64,000 nucleotides of DNA, from the NCBI GenBank assembly GCA_027563935.2, contig CM050454.1, forward strand, positions 976,501 through 1,040,500, written 5' to 3'. Positions within the stretch are counted from its first letter, which is position 1, and the number at the start of each line of letters is the position of its first letter. The notes beneath the pieces are model-generated. The model saw only the letters and a program-made list of their open reading frames with translations. It did no database searches and was not told where the DNA came from. The translations under genes were made by a program, and so were the position numbers. The stretch is from Costus lasius (lineage: Eukaryota > Streptophyta > Magnoliopsida > Zingiberales > Costaceae). Shown piece after piece: positions 47,694 to 62,073 of the stretch.

Positions 47694-50600
47694 ATGTCTT
47701 CCCTCGCATCCAAGGTTCTCGCGTTCTCCTCTCCTTATTCCCCCCTTTTCTCCTCCTCCCTTCTGCGTTCCGCTTTTTCTCCGCGGTCCACCTCTTTACC
47801 CTTTCAGAGGCGAAGTTGCCGCTTGTCCCTAGTGCGGGCGCAAGAGTCCGATACCGGCGACTCCAGCCCTCCTGACGGCAATTCGGTAATCAGTCGTGTT
47901 TCTCGACGAAATCTTCAATCTATCTCGTTCTTAAAATCGACTTCTTTACTCTCTTCAAGCCCAAATTTGTTGCTCTTCGTGTACTGTTGAGCTCGTTGTG
48001 GTTGATGGAAATGGGTTAGAAGAAGCAAGAATCGTCGGTGGAAAAAGTAGTCTTCTTTGGTGCAGATTAATTAAATTGATTCTTCGTCCTTGTTGCATGA
48101 CAAATGTTATGGACTGTTGGGTAACTTTGTATTTGCCTTTTTGTATGATAATGTAAGGATGTAAGAAAATCGTAGTTCATCAAGTGCCTGAAGGAGTAAC
48201 AGTCGCGAATCTTATTTTTTAGTTCTTCTAGTTTTATTCACCTGTAACTGGTTAGTCTCCACCAAGTCGCTTCTTTAATCATCCGTCATGTGTATTAAAA
48301 TAAACAATATGAGTTGGTCGCAAATGTTGCAATTTTTTTTTATCTACATCGTGTTTTAGGGAAAATTGTTCCTATGATATACCATATCTTTCCATCCATT
48401 ACCTATCATTTGGATCAACAGCTCATTACGTCCATTTCTTTTTATTGAAATGTATGTCCAAATTATTTATCTGCAAGTTATTACTGTTATTTGCTTTTCT
48501 TGAACTAGAAATTTTTCTTTATGCATAAAAGCCTGCTGATGCACTTTTGGCACTGCAATGCTGCCTCACCAAAAATTATCTAGCAATCTTTGGCACCATG
48601 GTAAAAGTTAGACCATTTTTTTCTCCTCACCGTCTTTGTTTAGAAAACTAAACCTGCACCTTAGGGGATAATGTTGCTCCTTAGCTTTCATGATTATGCA
48701 ATTTTCAAATTTATCTGCATTTGAAAAGCCAAATATTCTTTCTTTTTTTGGGCAAAATTTCTAGTTAGAAATATCTGCTTCATCAACGATATAACCTCTT
48801 CTAATTTCTGCAATTTCTTCATCAATGTAGGGTGTTTTTTCCATTTTTTTCACTTTGTTATTGTTTTGTAATGCTGTTTTTTTTTCTGCAAGTGATAACT
48901 TGGTCCATTTTGTTTGTATGAGTTTGATATTCTTCTTGGTATTCGAATAAAGATTATCATCTTGGAACTAACAGTGCAGATATTACAAATGCTAAATTGA
49001 AATAATACCTAATATTGATTTTAAATTTATTCAGCCCAAGAGCAGGAGGGACATTCTTTTGGAATATGTCAAAACTGTGCAGCCAGAGTTTATGAAGCTA
49101 TTTATGGAAAGAGCACCAAAGCAAGTAGGAGATTATATTACATATATTAATCTGCAAATATTTCATCATTTCAATATATTCCCTTGTTTTATCTGCAGAT
49201 TAGCACCTTTTTATAATTTTCATATACATTAAAATAAAACAACAAAAACAAATATTGAAGAAATCCTTATTGTTTTTTCTAACATAAAAGAGAACATAAA
49301 AATCAGTAAGCAATACTCTTCGAAATTCATTATTTTTTACTATTTCTTTTACTCATGCAGGTTGTTGATGCTATGCGACAAACTGTGACAAATATGATTG
49401 GAACACTTCCACCTCAATTCTTTCAAGTAACTATTACTACGGTAGGTCTCCAGTGTTATTATGCTTTGTAAAACCTCTTATCATGATAGGCATCGTGATT
49501 AGCATGTCGTTATGCTTATTACTTAACTTTTTCATACTATAATTAACTCTCAGCTGTCTTTTCTTTTCAGGTTGCTGAAAATTTGGCACAACTCATGTAT
49601 AGTGTGATGATGACAGGCTATATGTTTAGGAATGCACAATACCGTTTGGAGTTGCAGCAAAGTCTGGAACAGGTGGCAATTTTTGAAAAGAAAGATAACA
49701 TGGTACGTTTGAAACTTTTTCTGATATCAAATAACAAAAAGAAAATTTTGGTTTTGGTTTTTTCGATGATTTTAACATCAAACTTGATCCTTGTATACCT
49801 TGCATTTTTTATGTTATGAAATGTCTACTTAAAATCTTTATGGAAATTAAATTTAGAGTTTCTATTACTTGTATCTTAGTACAGTTCATGTTTACTCTCA
49901 CAGATGTAGAGAACGCCTTCACATTACAATCTTTTAGTAGCGTGATTTCTTAAGATGGCTTTGATTACTATGAAATTAAACTATAGGATTGTTTTGCATT
50001 GATCGATGGATTTTCTTTCTGATAGTGGAAAAGTTTTTATTAGAAAATGACTTTTGAGGAATGAAGAGTTGAAGACAAATGCCTAATTTGTGTGTTTGAT
50101 GTTCCAGATATTTTACTTTATTCTAATTAAAATCTAAGTTACAATGTTTTTTCTTGGATTTTCTACTAAATTGATTAAAATTAATATAATGGGAATTGTT
50201 TACCTTCAATACCTCAAAGGCACTCTTAACACATGATGCTTAGGCTTGCTCTACGTTTTTTATTCATTTGTTTTAATCCAACCCCTGTAAGATATTATTT
50301 ATTGCATATTCAGAAGCGCTTGAAGAGAGAATTTAAGCTGTTAGAGTTTCATATTAATCCACAATATTATTTCAGAAAGCGATAGAACTAAAATGTAACT
50401 TGTTGGTAACCGCTAAAACTTTTGGCCTTGTTGGTTGTCTGGTTCAGATTGGTCCGATGAAGGTCCAGACTAGAGCAGTGTCAGAGCAGTGAAATCAAGT
50501 GAAGAAGGAGAAAGGAGAAGGAGAGGCAGGGGAGGAAGAAGGAGAGGAAGGAAAAGAACGGGCTCGTTGGCCGTGGGGCGAGAGGGTAACGGTGGATGCG

Positions 50601-53600
50601 GGGTGAGTGGGCGATGCAGACATAGGGCGAGCAGGCGATGGAGGACGCAGAGTGAGCCCTGCATCTGGCAACTACACAGGCGCACGCGGGTTTCTCCTTC
50701 TCTTCTTCCTCTTCTACTTTCTTCTTCTTTTTTCTTCAGTTCCACCAAAATTCCGTGATCCACTAAAATTCCATCCAGATCCATCGATATGTACCGGTCC
50801 CACCGGTAAGCGGTACAACCGATCGGACCAAAACTTGAAACCTTGGTTAACACTTAACTTTTTTTTCCAGATGAAGATCATCTCATCTTATGGCTATTTA
50901 TTTCTATTCAAGTTGATTAGAAAGTACAAGGTAGCATTGGTTGCAATCTACACAACCATTGGTTTATGAAATGAAAAAGGTTATTCACTTTAATAAAATT
51001 AAGAATTAAACTCATTTTTTTGGTGAAAAGAGGAAAGAGGCTAATAGTGGAGGGGAAGTTATAGCAAATATAATTTATCAATCTTGTGAAGATTGAGTAT
51101 GTGATATCTGCTTCTTAGAATGCACAAATGAGTTTTGTATATTCTCATTTAAGTCCTCATATGAGACTTTTATCATGATCTCGTTTATGTTTTTCAGGAA
51201 TTTTCAGATTATGTTCCCGGCACACAGAAAAAAGTTACTGGGGAAGTTATTAAATGGAACAAGATTACTGGGCCTGAAAAAGTGGACGCTATTCAGTATA
51301 TAGAGTTTCTTGAAGCAGAAGTTGAGGACCTGAGGCGTCAACTCACAAGGAGGTCAGCAAATGGACACAATGAACTTTTGGAATATCTAAAATCCCTTGA
51401 ACCTCAAAATTTGCAGGTATCGAATGCTTAATATTTTCCTTTTTTAGCAATGCAAGTGTGATATATTAATTAAATGAATATATATTAGCCTCATATACTC
51501 GCTCCCATTAAAACACGTTGATATTGTATACATGGGCGTACACATGACATCATTACTATATTTCTCCATTGTAGCATTATGACATTACTATAAGATATCA
51601 TTCCATCCAATCAAAAGCCTATAAGCCTTAAGTTCACTATAGAGAATTCATGAAGTTTTTTAACCTTCCTCTAGATGTGTGAAGCTACCTATGTTGATAA
51701 TGCAAAAGATTTGTCATATGTATTGCCTTAACACAGGTTCACTTGAATCTTTTTGCCCATTTGTGATAATTGTTGCACTAATGGTCAACTTCTTTGTCAT
51801 GATGATAACATCGTTTCCCACAAATCTAGAACTATTCCATGGGATAAAAAGTATTGTCTAAGTGTCAACATAGGTCTTTAATAAATTTAAGTATCAACAT
51901 AGTCATTCATAAAATTTGCAATGAATTTGTAACTATGACCCACCATAAAGAGAAACCTATTTTATTAACTTAATTAACTTAAAACTACATAGCTCTATTA
52001 AAAATGCTTAAGTCCAATTTAATGGTACTAAGCTTATTAAGTCTGCCATTATAATTCTCCTCTCACTTTCTACTTGGGAGTGAATTAAGGTGCCTCAATC
52101 TCTATCTTTTAAGACTATCATCCTCATTAAGCCTCGAGGCCGAACTTGTACTTCAGTATCACCTCTAGTTTAACATATAAGGCCAATCCAATAGTGACTT
52201 TAGTATCCATGATAATTCTTTCCTATTAGACTCTCACCTATAGTACCATTTATTGTGATTTGCCTAATAAGAAACTAAATTAGTTTATTTGAGCCTTATA
52301 TAATGTACCATTATATTTTGCCTTTCACTTCTTTCATGAACTGAATTAGAATGTCATAATGGTAAGATTATCAACACAAATAATTTGTGACTTTTATCAC
52401 ACATTAGGATATTGTATTGTTTGATAATATAGCAAAATCATAAATTGAAATTTACAAAACTAGACATAGTAATTAACTTCTACTTTATTTTAATAGATTA
52501 TTACTTAGGATCTACTTCCACATTAAAAAAAATGCAAGTAGAAGAATAAAAATGGCCATAAAAAGTTAAAACTATTTTCCTTTTTCATGTTTCATGATTT
52601 TAATATTTTTCTAAGAGCTACATTCTACAATAATGTCTTTGTATGTGTATATATTACACACTGTCAATAAATGACTAATCTTTTTAAGCATGTCAATTTA
52701 TCTATTGTAGGATATGAAATTACAATTTCCAACTTGTATGTAACTATCATGTAATATATGATTTAGTAAAATATTGGTACAAAGTTATATAGCACATGCA
52801 AACAATGAGTGGCTCAAAAATTATTTCATGTCTTTATGTTTATAAATAAAAACTATTTTATCTTAAATATAAGAATGCCAATCCAATTTCATTATCATGC
52901 ACTAAAAATTTAAAATTTTAAGTACTTTTTTGTACCATTTATGTATATAATTGCATACTGTTTTAAAGTAATTCAATAAAACTTTTATCTAATCCAGTTC
53001 CACAAATCTAACTTTTATGTATATCATATCATTTTGCTGCTGGCGTACCCAGATCTCAACTATAGTTTTGCATCTTATGGTACAAGTTGGCTTGCCTATC
53101 AATATTCCAGATTTTATAGGTTAGTAAAACCAAATAAGTACCAAAACATAGGATAAGTTTGGAAATCTTAAGCACCCAAAAGAAAAAGGGTAAAACTAGG
53201 TTAGTAACCAAATTTACTAGGGGTCCATGTCTATTTGGTGAGATTCTATTTGGTGCAGTAGCTGTTGCTTTTTCTCTCCTATTTAGTCTAGGGGTTTTTA
53301 TTAGTTCCTGATGGAATGACTAGCTGGTCCACAAATTGGACGGTGTCAGACTCTAATTTTTCACAATGGAAATACCAATAAGTGATGACTCGAGTACTTA
53401 ACCCGCCAGTTTCTGACTTAACCAAATGTGTAAATCCTCCTGACCCCCGCTCACTCTGTATGTGCACGCATTGACCATTAGATGTACCCCGAAATGTGTA
53501 ACCCCCGAAAATGTGTAACACCTTGGATTGTATAAACTCTACACTACATAACCACGATTGTGTAAACGCCCCACGCCTCGTTGAGTAACCTCTGTGCACC

Positions 53601-55557
53601 TTTGTGTAAATTATATAATCTCTGTGTGCTGCACTCCACTTGCTGCGAACTAGTGTGTTCCGTCCCCAAGCCCCTAGGTGTGTGAAAAACCCTCAATCAC
53701 TTATGTGTTGCTATGTAATGTTACTCTAGGCGGCGGATTGAGTTAGCGCTTTCCCCAACCACTTTGCACACCTTGAGTTGGCGCCCTAAGCAATATCACA
53801 ACCCACACACTATACTTATGCGTGGTACACACACAACACAAAGGCAATGATGCACTAGACATATGCATCATGATCTAACAATCACAAACTACAAAGCTTG
53901 GTTGCACTTATGGAATATGCACCAATCACAAAAACTCACAAGCATGACGAAGAATCACCACGTAGAGGAAAATTATCAACTACTCAATAAAATAAGCTGA
54001 TACAAAAATCCTCTTGTTGGCCACACACCAACTTCTAGCATCTAATAGTATAAAACCCTAATACAAGGAGAATGTATTTAAGAGTTCAAATGTGAACCCT
54101 AAGTTCTCTGGAGAAGATGATTGTCGCCGGAGAAGATGATGGTCGCCGGTGATAACTTAGACTCTCGCTAAGTTGATGCTTGCCTTTCCCAATATTGGCT
54201 ACCCTCTAGCTGGTCTCTCCAAGCTTTGTCCCTCACAAAGATGCCGGTGATGTAGAAGCCGTCGGAGATGTAGAAGTCGTCGGAGAAGATGATTATGGGA
54301 AAAGATGAAGAACTTGTCTCCACAATGCTGCTCACGCCAAAGGTGTTCTTGCCAAGATGGAAGAGCTCTCTCGTGAATGATTCTTGTGCTGCCCAAAGCT
54401 CACGCAAACTCTTTTTATCCCTATGTTATTTTCGGCTGAACATGGAAACTCTCCCATGTCCAAGTCCTTTGCACCTGGATGATGGATTTTAGGTTAATCA
54501 GTTCCTTGGCCCACTCAGCTAAGTAACAAGAACATGGAAGTTCACCATGTACGCCACTTCTCTTGAAAACAGCAACACCCACATGTTGGGTCAGTCTCCC
54601 AACACATACAGGTCTCTGATACACCCTTAGGTCTTGAGTTTGAGTCTCCTCCGTGCCCCAGTCTTCAATATATTTCATGCTTCCTTAGCACACTCTATGC
54701 TTCGCGCCAATGCGTCAACAATTCCCGCCTAGGACTTAAGTTATGCACCGCCTGTGCATTACGTCATGCCAATGTGTCAACTATCAACCGCCCCTGCCAA
54801 GGAGTCAGGTGTGTACATAGGCCTTCCTAAATCCTACTCCAGGCCTCACCAACAGGGACTGTACACGCCCCTATTCATAACCTCTATGATTGAGTAAGAA
54901 GGAGGAAGCATCCGTACTATGTATCTGGTGTGCTCCTTAATCTTCCAACCTGCCATTATATACATTAAAATTGCTTATGCTTGAGAATCTTTTGACTTTT
55001 GCAATTGTCCTACGAAACTACATCATAAGTTGTTAACAACATCCTTCTGTTAAGTTGTCAACGGACTCTTGCTCCAATGTTACAAAATTGTCATAAAGCA
55101 AAGATTGTTCTAATTGTGGTTTATCCCAGGCAATGTTTAAGTGATTTTTTATAATGTTCCATGTGAAGTTATGTGCCTTTCATACTGCATCTTGGCCTTC
55201 CTGGATATATTATTTTGGATGTAAGTTATTACTGATGTTATTGTTGAGCTTGACTATTGCCTATTTTCTTCAACCAAAGGTTTCTTTTCATGAAATAATT
55301 GCCTTGATAAAATTGCCCAGGTAACTGTTTCGTGGTCATACATAAAATTCTGTAATCTTCACAATGATCTTCTACAAAACTAGAATTTTTTTTGTAATAC
55401 GACTTCGTTACATCTTTTTCAATGGGAAATCTTTACAGTGTTTAGTTATTCTATTCAGGAACTGACAAACACTGCTGGGGAAGATGTAATTTTTGCTATG
55501 AATGCCTTCATAAAACGTTTGCTTGCAGTTTCAGATCCTGCACAAATGAAGGTTTGA
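47694..55557 (+). pseudogene. DUF760 gene lacking its last exon (copy C)
   Basis: Exons 1-6 at 47694-47885, 49035-49124, 49361-49441, 49571-49702, 51198-51416 and 55459-55551 match copy B without any coding change that I could see, and splice sites are kept. Exon 7 (53 residues including LYWLMVVGYSIRNIEVRFDM) is absent: homology to intron 6 ends near 55680 and resumes 3' of the gene near 55795. Reading through the exon 6 donor gives one Val and TGA at 55555, so a product would have about 270 residues and lack the conserved second half. Probably non-functional or dominant-truncated; promoter sequence is retained. Confidence 0.82.
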
Positions 55558-55682
55558 CTTTTTTGCATATGTGGTTTCCTTCAAACTTAGTGATGCTTAT
55601 TAAATTAGCACGTGATCTGGGGATTATGAATATTCAACTAATCCCTTTTAGGAAATCAAATATTTAAATAAATTTGACATCT

Positions 55683-55797
55683 GCTTTTGGATTGTACTTG
55701 AATTGTACTTGGATTGTACTTGAAATCAAATATTTAAATAAATATTTAAATAAATATTTAAATAAATATTTAAATCAAATATTCAACTAATCCATTT
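55683..55797. other. Rearrangement junction with filler repeats
   Basis: Three ATTGTACTTG-type words followed by AAATCAAATATTTAAATAA and four further AAATATTTAAATAA-like repeats. These words copy nearby sequence: GAAATCAAATATTTAAATAA at 55651, and TTGAATTGTAC from the far side near 55840. This is typical of templated end joining. Confidence 0.75.
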
Positions 55798-56038
55798 TAG
55801 GCTATTGTGTCTCCAATGATTTTTTTTTTCTAGAATTACTTGAATTGTACAAAATGTATATTTACTGTCGTCATCTATGACTCACCACGAAGAATTCTTA
55901 CTCTTACACTAATTACTGAACAAATTGATAGGACATTAAAAATGTACTTTGTATATTGTCATTAAGGAAACCTCGATACATGACTTCTGTCTCATTTGAA
56001 ATCTACAAATGTACATATTTATAGGGAGGCAAAATAGG

Positions 56039-56420
56039 AATAAAATTCTTAAAGCGCCCCAGGCGCTTAAGTGCCAAAAATGGGGGCGCTTAAGAATTAG
56101 TTAAAAAAAAATTTTATTTTTTTTCTTAGAAATAATATACACCTTGTAAGCTATTCAGTGCTACCAATATTGAGGTATTTTAGATTACGTATATATAGAA
56201 AATACTCTAATCAATGTCATATATAAGACAAAAAATACTATTCACGTTATAAAGAAATTTAACATTGATTAAGGCATTTTCTACAAATATGTAATCTAAA
56301 ATACCTCAATGTTGGTACCATTGGATAGTTTACAAGGTGTACATCATTTCTAAAAAAAAAACTTTTTAAACTAATTTTTAAGCGCCCCTGGTTTTGGCAG
56401 GCGTTTAAATATTTTTTTTC
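56039..56420. mobile_element. Mutator-like MITE, copy C
   Basis: Same insertion with GCAAAATAGG at 56029-56038 and 56421-56430, but clearly more diverged from copies A and B than they are from each other. Confidence 0.72.
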
Positions 56421-57288
56421 GCAAAATAGGGCTGGGAAGAATATTCAAAAAGGACCTTATGGAGGGAATAAAACTTCTAAGCGCCCTCCCTCCCTCGCCG
56501 AGCGGGGCATTCCGATCCACCATCCCTGCCACTTTGAGGTTCGCCATTTTGACGGTGGATGAAGTGCCCTGCTCAAAAAAGAGGGGGCTTAGCAGTTTTT
56601 TTTCTTATGGAGGCCTGAGTCTCAGTTTGGCATTAGGCAAGTACACATGATCTCATGTCTTAGTGAAAGATGTCTTTTTTTGAATTTCTGCCCATAAGAC
56701 AACGTATTTGGCTGCAACTTTTGTTTCTGACCTACTTATCAAGCTTTTTTTGAATAAAAAATTATTTATGCTGCATCTTATAGGTGGAACATAGAATAGT
56801 TATCACTTGCGCCTTATTTTTTGTAATTGATGAAGATAAAATTTAATTTTAGGATTTTGTTATTAACAATAAAAGTTGTTATTAGTTGAATGATAAAGAT
56901 CCTAAGCTTTCTCTACATATGTTTAGTCGATATTGTGCTTTCTTTTCCTTTTATATGGAAACATTTTTTATGCAGCCGTGCCTGCCTAAAAATATTAGGA
57001 AGGTTTCAAAATTTTGAGATAAAAGTTATTGTTTTAAAAAATATATATATAAGCTTATTCGCAATAATATTAATACTATTGAATAGCTAAAAACATATAA
57101 ATTATATTTTTTATAATTTTTTTAAAAATAATTTTTAATGTAAAATTTGTTATCCTTAACTTTTTTTAGGTAGCTGCGGTCGCCTAAAAAATTTGCTCCA
57201 TTTATGATTTAAAAGTACATATAATGTCTTCGAAATGAGAAATAAGCACACAATTAAGGGGAGGACGAATGGATAAGGGCCATAAGGC

Positions 57289-58093
57289 TAGGGCTGAGCA
57301 TTTGGTATTTCGATACCAGTACCGGTACCGAAATTTCGGTATTGAAGTACCGAACTTTTTTTTTGGTACCGGTACCGGTACCGAAGTACCAATATTTATA
57401 TCGGTACCAGTACCGATTTTTCAAAATTTATTTCGGAAAATTTCCGAAATACCGAACTAGGGCAGCGAAGGGAGGAAGAATGGCCGGCCAGAAGTTAGGG
57501 TTCGGTTCGGCGGCTACTTTGGAGTTCGGACTTTAGAGAGAAGAATAGGGCAAAAAGATAAAACGAGGAATAGAGCTTTTCTAAGTGAGATTGTGAGAAT
57601 TTAGAAGACTTGATTCTTAAAGCTGAATTGGATTTTAGACTTAAATCAAACATCAATCATCAATCAAGTGATTCAAGTGAATCAAGTCTCTCGATTTCAA
57701 ACCCGATGTGGAAAACAAGAAAAGTGAAAACAATATTGGCTGGGCTGGGCTGATTACTGATTAGAACTTAGAAGTTATATAGGTAAAGACGTAAAGTGTA
57801 AAGAATGAATGGGCTGGCGGTTGGGCTTGAATGGGCTAATTAGAATTGTCTCTTAGATAGTTATATATGTATTATTAATAAATAATAATAAATAAATAAA
57901 TCGGTACTTTGGTACCATAAAAAAATCTCAAAATTTTTTTTGATCCCGGTACCGATACCGCAATCCCGAATTAAAAATCGGTACCGGTACCCAAGTACCG
58001 AAGTACCGAAGTACCAAAGTACCGGTACCAAAGTACCGAATATCGAAAATTTCGGTACGATACTTCGGTACCAGTACCGTATGCTCATCCCTA
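57289..58093. mobile_element. hAT-type element in unit C1
   Basis: 805 bp, CATAAGGC on both sides. Confidence 0.8.
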
Positions 58094-58339
58094 CATAAGG
58101 CTGTCATAGCTTCCAAAATAGTACACAGTAAGAATTTCAATACTAAAATGCACTACATTGCATTGGCAAGAAGGCTCAATCATTCTTACAGTAATAAAGA
58201 GTTGCTATATTTCCCTAAATTATGTGTGAAGTATCTAAATTTCCTATGTTAGGACTTTCTTTCTATGTTAGGTGCTTTATTTTTTAACTAAAAATATTTT
58301 TTTAAAATATTATAAAGAAGTAATATACATACTCTAAGC

Positions 58340-58855
58340 TAGACCTAGCAAAACTTGACCCGACCTGACTTGACACGAGGTTAGGCGGGTTCGGATCAAC
58401 CATAATCGTGTTCGGGTCATAAACAGGTCAACCCGTTTATGACCTGAGAATAATCGGGTCGTGTCGGGTTGTAAACTGGTTGACTCGCTTAACCCGATTA
58501 CATTATATATTTATAGGTAAAAAATTTAAATATAGGCTCACCTAACTCCCATTACTAGCCTATAAGCCCAAATATCTTCTAATTATCTTTTAACATATAT
58601 TTTGGCCCACACATAAGCCCAAAATTTTATTAATTTTAATAGAATTTTTTATCAATTTATTATTTATATTTAAAATATAAATGATAAACGGGTTGTTCGG
58701 GTCGTGTCGGGTTAACATGATTATATTCAGGCCGTGTTCGTGTTAGACAATTTAACCCAATTAATTAAACGGGTCATGTTCGGGTTGGCTTAATCGAGTC
58801 ACAGGTCAGCTGACACGACCCATTTATGACCCGCTGACCCGAATTGTCAGGTCTA
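58340..58855. mobile_element. Nested TAGACC element in unit C1
   Basis: Equivalent to 3504-4033 at the same insertion point, with a small deletion near its left end. Confidence 0.6.
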
Positions 58856-60099
58856 AGCATTTCAATGGTACCAATATTGTCATAAAAAAAATTTACGCAC
58901 GATAAGAAATTAACAAAAATATTATCGTATAAATTTAAGGCCAAATAGTAGCCATAAATTTTTACGATAATATATATTTTTTTTAATTTATTATCGTGCG
59001 TAATTTTTTTTATAATAATATTGGTACCATTAAAAAGTTTAGAGTATGTAGATTACTTCTTTATAATTTTTTTTAAAAAAATATTTTTAATACAAAAATG
59101 AATCACCTAATATAAGTTTTTCTATGTTAGGTGCTTTGTTTTTTAACTAAAAATATTTTTTTTTGAAAAAAATTATAAAAAGTAATCTACACACTCTAAA
59201 CTTTTCAATGGTACTAATATTATCATAAAAAAAATTTATGCATGATAAAAAATTAATAAAAATATTATCATAAAAATTTAAGGCCAAATAGTAATAATAA
59301 ATTCCAATGTCAACAAGGATTTACCTTTGTCTTTATATTTAAATCAAATACTCTTTTATTTCTCCGATATTTTGCCCCTCTTGACATTAGGTTTTATTTT
59401 TATCAAAATATAATATTCTTCTCTGCCCATTGTGAATATACCTTGGGTAATGTTTGCGTCCAAATATTTGATATACTTGCACTCCAAAAATTTTACTAAT
59501 GAGTTATATATATATTGCAAAATAACACTCTTATCTCATCCCTCCCGCAGCTAGGGATGAAACTTCATCCTTAACTTGGTTTGACCTCTCTCAATTTGAT
59601 CGAGTAAATTTTGAGTATGTCTAATTGAAATATATTTTAATTATCAATTATGTGATTTATAAAATAATAAGCATCAATAGTATTTAGTGTGGTTCATTAT
59701 TAAATCACCCAAGGCAAAGAAAACGGTATATTATGTTTGTCATCTAAATTTACATTGTGTTTCTTTTAAAACTCAAAACCTTGGCTATGTTTTCTTGAAC
59801 GAAAAATTGAAAAGAAAAAATAAAAAATATATTAAATTTAGACATAAAAACATATAAATTTAGACATAAAAACATATTAATACTATTGAATAGCTAAAAA
59901 CATATAAATTATATTTTTTATAATTATTTTAAAAAATAATTTTTAATGTAAAATTTGCTATCCTTAATTTTTTTTTTTAGGTAGCCGCGGTCGCCTAAAA
60001 AATTTGCTTCTTTTATGACTTAAAAGTATATATAATGTCTTCGGAATGAGAAATAAGCACACAATTGAGGGGAGGACGAATGGATAAGGGCCATAAGGC

Positions 60100-60919
60100 T
60101 AGGGCTGAGCATTTGGTATTTTGGTACCAGTACCAGTACCGAAATTTCGGTACCGAAGTACCGAACTTATTTTTTTGGTATCGGTACCAGTACCGAAGTA
60201 CCGATATTTATATCGATACCAATACCGATTTTTTGAAATTTATTTTGAAAATTTTTTGAAATACCGAACTAGGGCAGCGAAGGGAGGAAGAATGGCCGGC
60301 CAGAAGTTAGGGTTCGGTTCAGTGGCTACTTTGGAGTTCGGACTTTAGAGAGAAGAATAGGGCAAAAAGATAAAACGAGGAATAGAGCTTTTCTAAGTGA
60401 GATTGTGAGAATTTAGAAGACTTGATTCTTAAAGCTAAATTGGATTTTAGACTTAAATCAAACATCAATCATCAATCAAGTGATTCAAGTGAATCAAGTC
60501 TCTCGATTTCAAACCCGATGTGGAAAACAGGAAAAGTGAAAACAATATTGGCTGGGTTGGGCTGATTACTGATTAGAACTTAGAAGTTATATAGGTAAAG
60601 ACGTAAAGTGTAAAGAATGAATGGGCTGGCGGTTGGGCTTGAATGGGCTAATTAGAATTGTCTCTTAGATAGTTATATATGTATTATTAATAAATAATAA
60701 TAAATAAATAAATCGGTTCTTCGGTACCATAAAAAAATCTCAAAATTTTTTTTGATCCCGGTACCGGTACCGCAATCCCAAATTAAAAATCGGTACAGGT
60801 ACTGAAATACCGAAGTACCAAAGTACCAAAGTATCGGTACCAAAGTACCGGTACCAAAGTACCGAATACCAAAAATTTTGGTACGGTACTTCGATACCAG
60901 TACCGTATGCTCACCTCTA
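60100..60919. mobile_element. hAT-type element in unit C2
   Basis: 820 bp, with one extra GTACCGGTACCAAA-type repeat; CATAAGGC on both sides. Confidence 0.8.
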
Positions 60920-61252
60920 CATAAGGCTGTCATAGCTTCCAAAATAGTACACAGTAAGAATTTCAATACTAAAATGCACTACATTGCATTGGCAAGAAGG
61001 CTCAATCATTCTTACAGTAATAAAGAGTTGCTATATTTCCTTGAATTATGTGTGAGGTATCTAAATTTCCTATGTTAGGACTTTCTTTCTATGTTAGGTG
61101 CTTTATTTTTTAACTAAAAATATTTTTTTAAAATATTATAAAGAAGTAATATACATACTCTAAGCTAGACCTAGCAAAACCTAACCCGACCTGCTGACCT
61201 GACCTGACTCGACACGAAGTTAGGCGGGTTCGGATCAATCATAATCGTGTTC

Positions 61253-61462
61253 GGGTCGCCGGCAACAAGAGAGGCGCCGGTGGCAGACGGTATTTCTCGC
61301 TAGCGTGCCTCGAAGCTGAGACAGTGGTGAGGCTAGGGCACGCCAGAGCCTTATATTGGGTGCAACGAGTAGGCGCCCGCCTATCTCGATGTTCTCCGCG
61401 CTCTTCGGAGATGCGGCAGCGAGAAAGTCCGAGGTCTTCACGGATTCGGAAAAATATATAAT
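61253..61462 (-). pseudogene. F-box promoter/leader fragment, unit C2
   Basis: Promoter and leader fragment as at 9121-9330; TATA-like ATTATATATT at its right end. Confidence 0.75.
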
Positions 61463-62073
61463 CCTGGTTGTACAGGTTATTTTAATCATGATTATAGTTT
61501 AATAATTATGTATATTTTAATAATCATTAACGTAACAATGGTTTATTAATATATTCGGTTAAATATGTATAATACATCTAAAAATTATGAGTATGTCTAA
61601 TTGAAATATATTTTAATTATCAATTATGTGATTTATAAAATAATAAGCATCAATAGTATTTATTGTGGTTCATTATTAAATCACCCAAGGCAAAGAAAAC
61701 GGTATATTATGTTTGTCATCTAAATTTACATTGTGTTTCTTTTAAAACTCAAAACCTTGGCTATGTTTTCTTGAACGAAAAATTGAAAAGAAAAAATAAA
61801 AAATATATTAAATTTAGACATAAAAACATATAAATTTAGACACAAAAACATATTAATACTATTGAATAGCTAAAAACATATAAATTATATTTTTTATAAT
61901 TATTTTAAAAAATAATTTTTAATGTAAAATTTGCTATCCTTAATTTTTTTTTAGGTAGCCGCGGTCGCCTAAAAAATTTGCTTCTTTTATGACTTAAAAG
62001 TATATATAATGTCTTCGGAATGAGAAATAAGCACACAATTGAGGGGAGGACGAATGGATAAGGGCCATAAGGC

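Larger units (their letters stand above)
57067..59873. repeat. Array unit C1, 2.8 kb, F-box deleted
   Basis: Keeps the hAT element, the complete TAGACC element and the palindromic element, then jumps near 59616 from sequence like 4792 (AAATTTTGAG) to sequence like 7534 (GAGTATGTCTAATTG). F-box body, leader and promoter are all gone. The endpoints differ from those of the 1.95-kb units. Confidence 0.8.
59874..61849. repeat. Array unit C2, 1.98 kb
   Basis: Same structure and same GGTC fusion junction as units 2-4, with more differences from them than they show among themselves. Confidence 0.82.
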
